This document shows positions 59,168-64,000 of a stretch of DNA of 64,000 bases, piece after piece. Positions within the stretch are counted from its first letter, which is position 1. Every line of letters begins with the position of its first letter. The position numbers were made by a program, and so were the translations under genes. The notes beneath the pieces are model-generated. The model searched no databases and was not told where the DNA came from. It saw only the letters and a list, made by a program, of their open reading frames with translations. Source of the DNA: Chaetoderma sp. LZ-2023a (Eukaryota; Mollusca; Caudofoveata; Chaetodermatida; Chaetodermatidae); NCBI GenBank assembly GCA_034401795.1, contig CM067370.1, forward strand, positions 51,411,380-51,475,379, in the 5' to 3' direction.

Positions 59168-61620
59168 TTATATATGAGTTGAAATGTAATAATTTCGTTC
59201 TTTTGTGGTATTCATGAATCCACATTTAGTCGAAATGGTGCTTTTATTTGGAGTTTTTTTTAATCCAATGACCTTTGAGGATTTTGTGAAATTACCTTGT
59301 TTCTTCATCACTATCCAAAAGGGGATCTGTTCTATTGGCATGATTCCAAAATGATTCTCAACTGAATGATCAGGAAGTTGAATGAAAATGTTGAGCAATT
59401 GGTGTATCTGCTGAGGTGTTTATATCAGAAACGTGGCGTCGAGTAACACTCGAAATGCATTTTTTGTTTCACCAACATATTGTTTATGGCAATGGGTACA
59501 ATTGATAAAATAGACTACATTCTCAGAATCGCAATGCATATTTGTCCGGATATGATATTCATATTTAGTTTGAAAACTCGGGGATGTGTGTTTGTTTAAA
59601 ATATAGTTGTTTACTCTGCATCTGTTTTTGTCATATTTAACAACAGGTTTGATCATACATGATTGGTTTGTTGTGTTTAATGTGGAGAGGTCCAAACTCT
59701 GGTCCATTATGTGGTTTTAGATTTTCAAGCTCATTGATGGTATCTGCTTTAATTTTTCGAGGAAAACGGGTTGAATAGCTTCGTCCTTTCAAAGCATCAA
59801 ACAGAGTAGAGCATGCATCATTCGGAGTTTGCCTGTTGCTAGTTTCAAGCTTATGTTTTGAGATTTGATCAAACCTATTGATGTGTGTGGAGGATGAAAT
59901 GAGTTTTGTGAAGCAGCTGACGTAAGTCTGTTGACTTAAAGAATACTTTATATTCTAATTTTCAAGAGGAATCAAATTAAGCCCCTTATAGATCGTGACA
60001 TCTAAGAAGTTAACTGATGTTCCACTAATGGTAGCTTTTAGCTTGATGTTTGAATCTTGGTTATTTAAAATAGGAAAGGTACCAAACGTCTTCTTCTGAA
60101 TATTGCCAAATTATGAAGATATCGTCTAGATGTTTGAGGTAAGGGAGAGAGTATTTGGTTGATTTATTCAGTGCCTCTACTTCCCACTCCGCAACATAAA
60201 CAACGCCAAATTTGTGGTGAATGGTTTACTCTTTGCACACCCACATATTTGAAGATAAGTTTCACCATTAAATCGGAAATCGCTTACTTTAGGACTTAGC
60301 TCTATTAAATTTAGAATTTCCATATCTGGTCGATCTGGGTCTTGAAATTTTACAAAAGCATTCTTAATAGCATTGACTCCGGCATCAATATCTATATTGG
60401 TGCATCTATGTCTAATATGAATAAATATACATCCTTCGGAACTGACACTTTGGATAGTTTCGAAACAGGTTCTGTTTTGTTGAGAAAGCTCATGTGTCTA
60501 ATTAGCAATAGGCTTTAAATAGTAATCAGTATATTCTGAAATGCCATACGACTCACTGCCAAAGTCTAAAATGATAGGTCGTCCAGGTGGTGTTAGTGGA
60601 TCTAATCAGGCACTGATTGGTTTTATGGATTGTATGAACGATATAACATGTTTGATTATGTGGATTATTGTCACCTAGCAGATAGTTTAGCGATTTCTTA
60701 TCGATGTACTGATGTGTATGTAATTAATTAAAGGTACATATTCATACCAAAATGCTTGAAAATAAATTCGTTAAAATTGTATACTTATTACTTATACTCA
60801 TGGCCAAACTTAGGATTCATGGACCCCTGTGCAGCGTTTCGGAAATTCTTAGCTGGGGCTTCCAATCTAATTCTGTTCAAAATGTTCAAAAGAACATTTT
60901 TATGTCGTATTAAAATTAGTTTTCCTTTGGAAACATGTTGACTGCGTCATGAGTTGTACTATAGGTGTGGAATCTATGCATCTAACTTGAAGTTACGCAG
61001 GGGCCCGAAACACTAAGATTAAAAGATGTGTTGTGTCACATTGGGGGGGAGCCTAGTAAATTGTGGGCCCTGTGCAAATGTACTCTTTGCACTGTCTTAA
61101 GCTCAGTCATGTTCGGCCTCACAGATATAGTTTTTCTTAGACATGATGACGGTTGGTGAACCTTTATCACCTGGTTTTATAATAATATTCCGATTTCTAC
61201 GCAATTTGTTGAGAGCCTGTGGCTCGAAAAATGAAAGGCTATTATTTGTCACTAGAAATGATCTGGCTATATCGGCAATTGTTTCTTATGGTTGCCGTAA
61301 TATTGTCATCAACTAGCCTATCTGGACGGTTGGTTGACCTTGGTTGGATTTTCATTTTGGTGTTGATGCCGATATTCAGGATGATCTTCTCCTGGCTAGG
61401 GCCATGTTTGTGTCGCATAACCATTGTCCAGAAATGTGTTAATGTGGCACCAGGATAGCACTCAACTCGGATGTCAGAATATACGTCTGAATCAATGCCA
61501 GCTCGCCCCTATCGTCAGAATCTGTCTTGTGATCATCGTAATCGGCTGTAAGACCTTACTGTGGGCTTTGTAACGGTACTTGGAAAACTTCCTATTAGAC
61601 AAGTTACAAGAATCATTCTG
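59168..61620 (-). pseudogene. Penelope-like element (RT + GIY-YIG endonuclease), decayed
   Basis: Read on the minus strand from 61620 down. The N-terminal block is SCNLSNRKFSKYRYKAHSK. Then come QALNKLRRNRNIIIKPGDKG and SPTVIMSKKNY near 61150-61220. RPIILDFGSESYGISEYTDY lies at about 60530-60580. The RT core has IDAGVNAIKNAF, FRFNGETYLQICG, a TNLALFMLRSGK remnant and LKHLDDIFIIWQ (about 60110-60150). SVNFLDVTIYKG follows. The GIY-YIG endonuclease is at 59430-59530 (CDSENVVYFINCTHCHKQYV, then GETKNAF) with LPDHSVENHF downstream. The RT-then-GIY-YIG order with the LDD motif is diagnostic of Penelope-like elements. Many stops and frameshifts make it inactive. Confidence 0.88.
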
Positions 61621-62239
61621 CCGAGACGGGAGAGGAGGTAGAAATGGGGGAAGAGGTGCAGAAGAAGGTGCAGGGGAAGACAAGAGGAGATGCAGGAAGA
61701 GGAGAAGTGTGAGGATGTAGAGCAGGATGCGGAATTCAGAGAGGAGAACGGGAAAAATGAAAAGATCCAGTAAGAGGATGACCAGAAGAAGATAGAGGAA
61801 GCGATGAGGATGAGTTGATAGGTGGTAGATTAGGGGAACATTGAGCAACGGCCTACTGGAAGAAAATTGGTCTTTGTGAGAGCCGACCACGAGTCAGTGA
61901 CATCATCATCACCAAGTCATATACAACCTAACAAAGCAGAAGAGAAATTCCTTATATTTGTGTAAATGCTGACGAATATTTGGCAAGGTCTATTCTTGTT
62001 CTGTTCTTGAAATAAATGAAAGAGGCGATAGTATGGTCATATCAATCAAATTGCCACCTGAATTAACACTGCCGCTGATGCTGCATCAGTTAATATTGTG
62101 GATCTTTCATCTATGTATCTGAGATTCTAAAATGTGTTTACATACATCCCAATCAATCTGTAGGTACTTATGTTTCCTCACTAGCTCTAGAGTTGCCTCC
62201 ATAAAATAAGGTCATCAGTTCAGTTTATTTCAGTTGTGC
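61621..62239. other. Polypurine tract and unassigned DNA
   Basis: 61621-61830 is purine-rich on the plus strand (GGAGAGGAGG, GAAGAGG words), giving a Leu/Pro/Ser frame on minus just upstream of the Penelope N-terminus. The remainder is unrecognised. Confidence 0.5.
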
Positions 62240-62880
62240 TAAACCAGACTTTCCACCAGGAAATCTGGTATATGTTGTAGTTCACGGGATGCAGCGATTT
62301 CCTCTGTGTGAATCCTTCCATGTAGAAGTAATCTCTGCTGCCCCTCTCCACCTTTGTAAGTGGGCTATAACGTCTTCAGGCAGAGTATCTCGTCCATCAG
62401 GAACAAAATGTCATCTAGTGTCAGCTGCCAGGGAGTCTTAGGATCTGTCACTAATGCGTGTGTACCCTCTGGCCCAAAGGTTCCCTATATGATTAACTTC
62501 AACTTCACTGTACATTTCTGGCGGAGGTCAGGTTAGAAGCTGCAGCTGGCAATGAAATGGCATCGGGCATCCACTTCTACGCCACACATCATGAACATGA
62601 AAATGGTTGAATCCTCTTAATTTTTCGCAATGACCACAGCTATATCGCTAGTGTCGTTGTGTGCAATTTACCACATATGGTGGACGAACCCAATATTGAG
62701 CACTAAAGGGTTTATGTTTTTCAGTGATGCGTTCTCCTACATCACGAGGCACCATTTCATTGTCCAGAAATCTTGCAATGTCTCCTTCAATCGATGTCCC
62801 CACCTTAGCTTTGACATATGCTCTTCCCGTAGTTTCTACGCTACGTTTCTTTGGAGCTACGTGTTGAATAGCGGGTTCAC
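62240..62880 (-). other. Coding-like remnant of unknown family
   Basis: The minus-strand frame at 62648-62880 (GRAYVKAKVGTSIEGDIARF, then ERITEKHKPFSAQYWVRPPY) continues, after a stop, with CGHCEKLRGFNHFHVHDVW. GRDTLPEDVIAHLQRWRGA lies lower down. It may be the C-terminal part of the adjacent LINE or a separate gene fragment. I cannot assign it. Confidence 0.35.
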
Positions 62881-64000
62881 GTGGCTCTGCTCCTAACAAG
62901 GAATATACACCAACATTCGTGCCTCTATCCAGAAACGATTTGTTTGCGTTTCATCCCCTGCATTGTCTTCAATGTATTAACGTCAGTAACACTTAGACAA
63001 CACACCTCCAGTCATTAAGTCAATGTTGGACATATGGATAGGTCCCAGAGCTTTTTAAACGAGTATAGCATTTAGGCATATCTTTCCATGCAGAGCCGCA
63101 CCCATTAGTGCGTAGATTGCTTTGCAAACAATACTGACCAAGTGTTCTATCTCTACTTTGCTTGCCTTACTATGCCGAGATGCATCATTTTACCTGCAGT
63201 CGGGACACCTTGATTACCCAGGAAGGATGCGGGTGCCTCCCCTCCGTTCCTGTTGAATACCATACTAACACATGTGTTTGTATCATGGAGGAACCTACTT
63301 TTAGCAGTGTGTTATTTGCCATGCTTAGCAGTATTTGCGTGTGTAAGGGGTGTCTACCAGATAAAGAACGGCATCCACACACGAAGGAGCTGAGACATTC
63401 ACTCCACCGATTCGGCTATCAATGTTCATAGCTTCGATATCAAGCAACCATGGGCTGATATATTGGAGGTAGCATTGCGATGAAACATTTCCTCCTTGTC
63501 TATGGGTTCAAATAAATAGCCACAACACTTTACGATAGATGTCGGGTTGGAGCACATTTCTCTCAGCAATTTCTATAAATGACCTGCTAATCCGATCTTA
63601 TACGTCCTGTGCAGCAGGCCCACCATCCAGACCATATCATAAGCTTTTTTCAGCATCCAATGATAGCATATATAATGGCTTCTTAAATTCCTGTGCCTCC
63701 ACCACAGCATTAGTCAGCATCAGCGCTGCATCAGTACTAGAGATACCTGCTCTAACATCCATCTGAAATCTGGTCTCATGCTTGTCAAGTGTGTGTTTAG
63801 TTCTAGTTCATCAGATTGTCCCAATGGGGTTCTTAATAACAGACATGGTTATGATTCCTCTATAATTGCATGGATGGATTGCGACGTCACCTTCTTCAGC
63901 ACTAGTGTTACACGACCTTCTTTTATTATGTCTGGAATGTGGTGATTTTAGAGAATTTTATCTAGCAAGTCTGTAAGAAACGGTATACCTACGCCTCCGG
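62881..64000 (-). pseudogene. Fourth LINE family: RT domain, runs off the right edge
   Basis: The minus-strand translation from the window edge gives GRVTLVLKK, then SNYRGI-like CNYRGIITMSVIK and HTLDKHETRFQMDVRAGISS. AALMLTNAVVEAQEFKKPLY and MLSLDAEK with KAYDMVW in the next frame follow (63640-63700). Then come RIGGVNVSAPS, EIEHLVSIVCKAIYALMGAA and, near 62890, NVGVYSLLGAEP (frame-shifted). These match the RT palm, the YADD-proximal region and the thumb of non-LTR retrotransposons. The YADD block itself is corrupted (SCVDAVLY). The N-terminal endonuclease would lie beyond 64000. Confidence 0.8.

Noticed and set aside
61492..61890. 132-residue membrane-like Leu/Pro-rich protein on the minus strand
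   Set aside because: Its hydrophobic run is the complement of a polypurine tract. Only its last part resembles the Penelope N-terminus.

Overview
The window looks like repeat-dominated, non-coding nuclear DNA from a metazoan, most likely an aquatic invertebrate. There are no operons, no bacterial-type genes and no long host ORF. It carries remains of at least five retroelement lineages: a Tx1/L1-like LINE in two copies, a second endonuclease/RT LINE in two good copies plus a scrap, a third LINE 3' end, a fourth LINE running off the right edge, and a Penelope-like element. It also carries many short inverted-repeat DNA elements, several long microsatellites and minisatellites, and a decayed copy of an FEN/PIN-like ORF family that I recognise from multicopy invertebrate genes. 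The species cannot be fixed from sequence alone.

Layout. 1-9.5 kb: a (TA)n tract, a hairpin mini-element, the first copies of an abundant hairpin MITE family (called family 1 here), a 5'-truncated LINE (4.3-5.8 kb) and a 614-bp TIR element built from CAGATT motifs. 9.5-11.9 kb: LINE copy A with a perfect 15-bp target-site duplication (TSD). 12-18 kb: family 1 nested inside a TTAA-flanked MITE family (family 2), and a 70-bp palindrome with no spacer. 18.3-27 kb: a 5'-truncated Tx1-like LINE, a 298-bp (AGT)n array, a near full-length Tx1-like LINE with ORF1 and ORF2, then a 299-bp (AGT)n array. 27.8-29.5 kb: a cluster of family 1 copies. 31.4-33.9 kb: family 1, then LINE copy B with a 13-bp TSD. 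34.7-38.5 kb: nothing recognisable. 39-42 kb: tandem modules with a family 2 insertion, then the FEN/PIN-like pseudogene. 44.2-45.7 kb: a 33-bp satellite. 46.3-47.4 kb: one possible host exon and more family 1. 47.5-52.7 kb: a 5.2-kb unit bounded by inverted 20-bp minisatellites (foldback-like), containing a 1.77-kb TTAA-flanked TIR element and a 670-bp (ACGC)n array. 57.2-59 kb: a 40-bp minisatellite and a second (ACGC)n array. 59.2-61.6 kb: a Penelope-like element on the minus strand. 62.9-64 kb: a LINE RT on the minus strand.

The genes do not form a pathway. Every recognisable coding region is a broken mobile-element ORF. The best leads are: (i) the Tx1-like LINE, flanked on both sides by (AGT)n arrays of similar internal structure and carrying duplicated, covarying stem-loops near both ends; (ii) family 1, about 18 copies or fragments in 64 kb, with a 90-bp internal hairpin and clustered TGACGTCA sites; (iii) the foldback-like 5.2-kb unit; and (iv) the perfect-centre palindrome at 17.9 kb.
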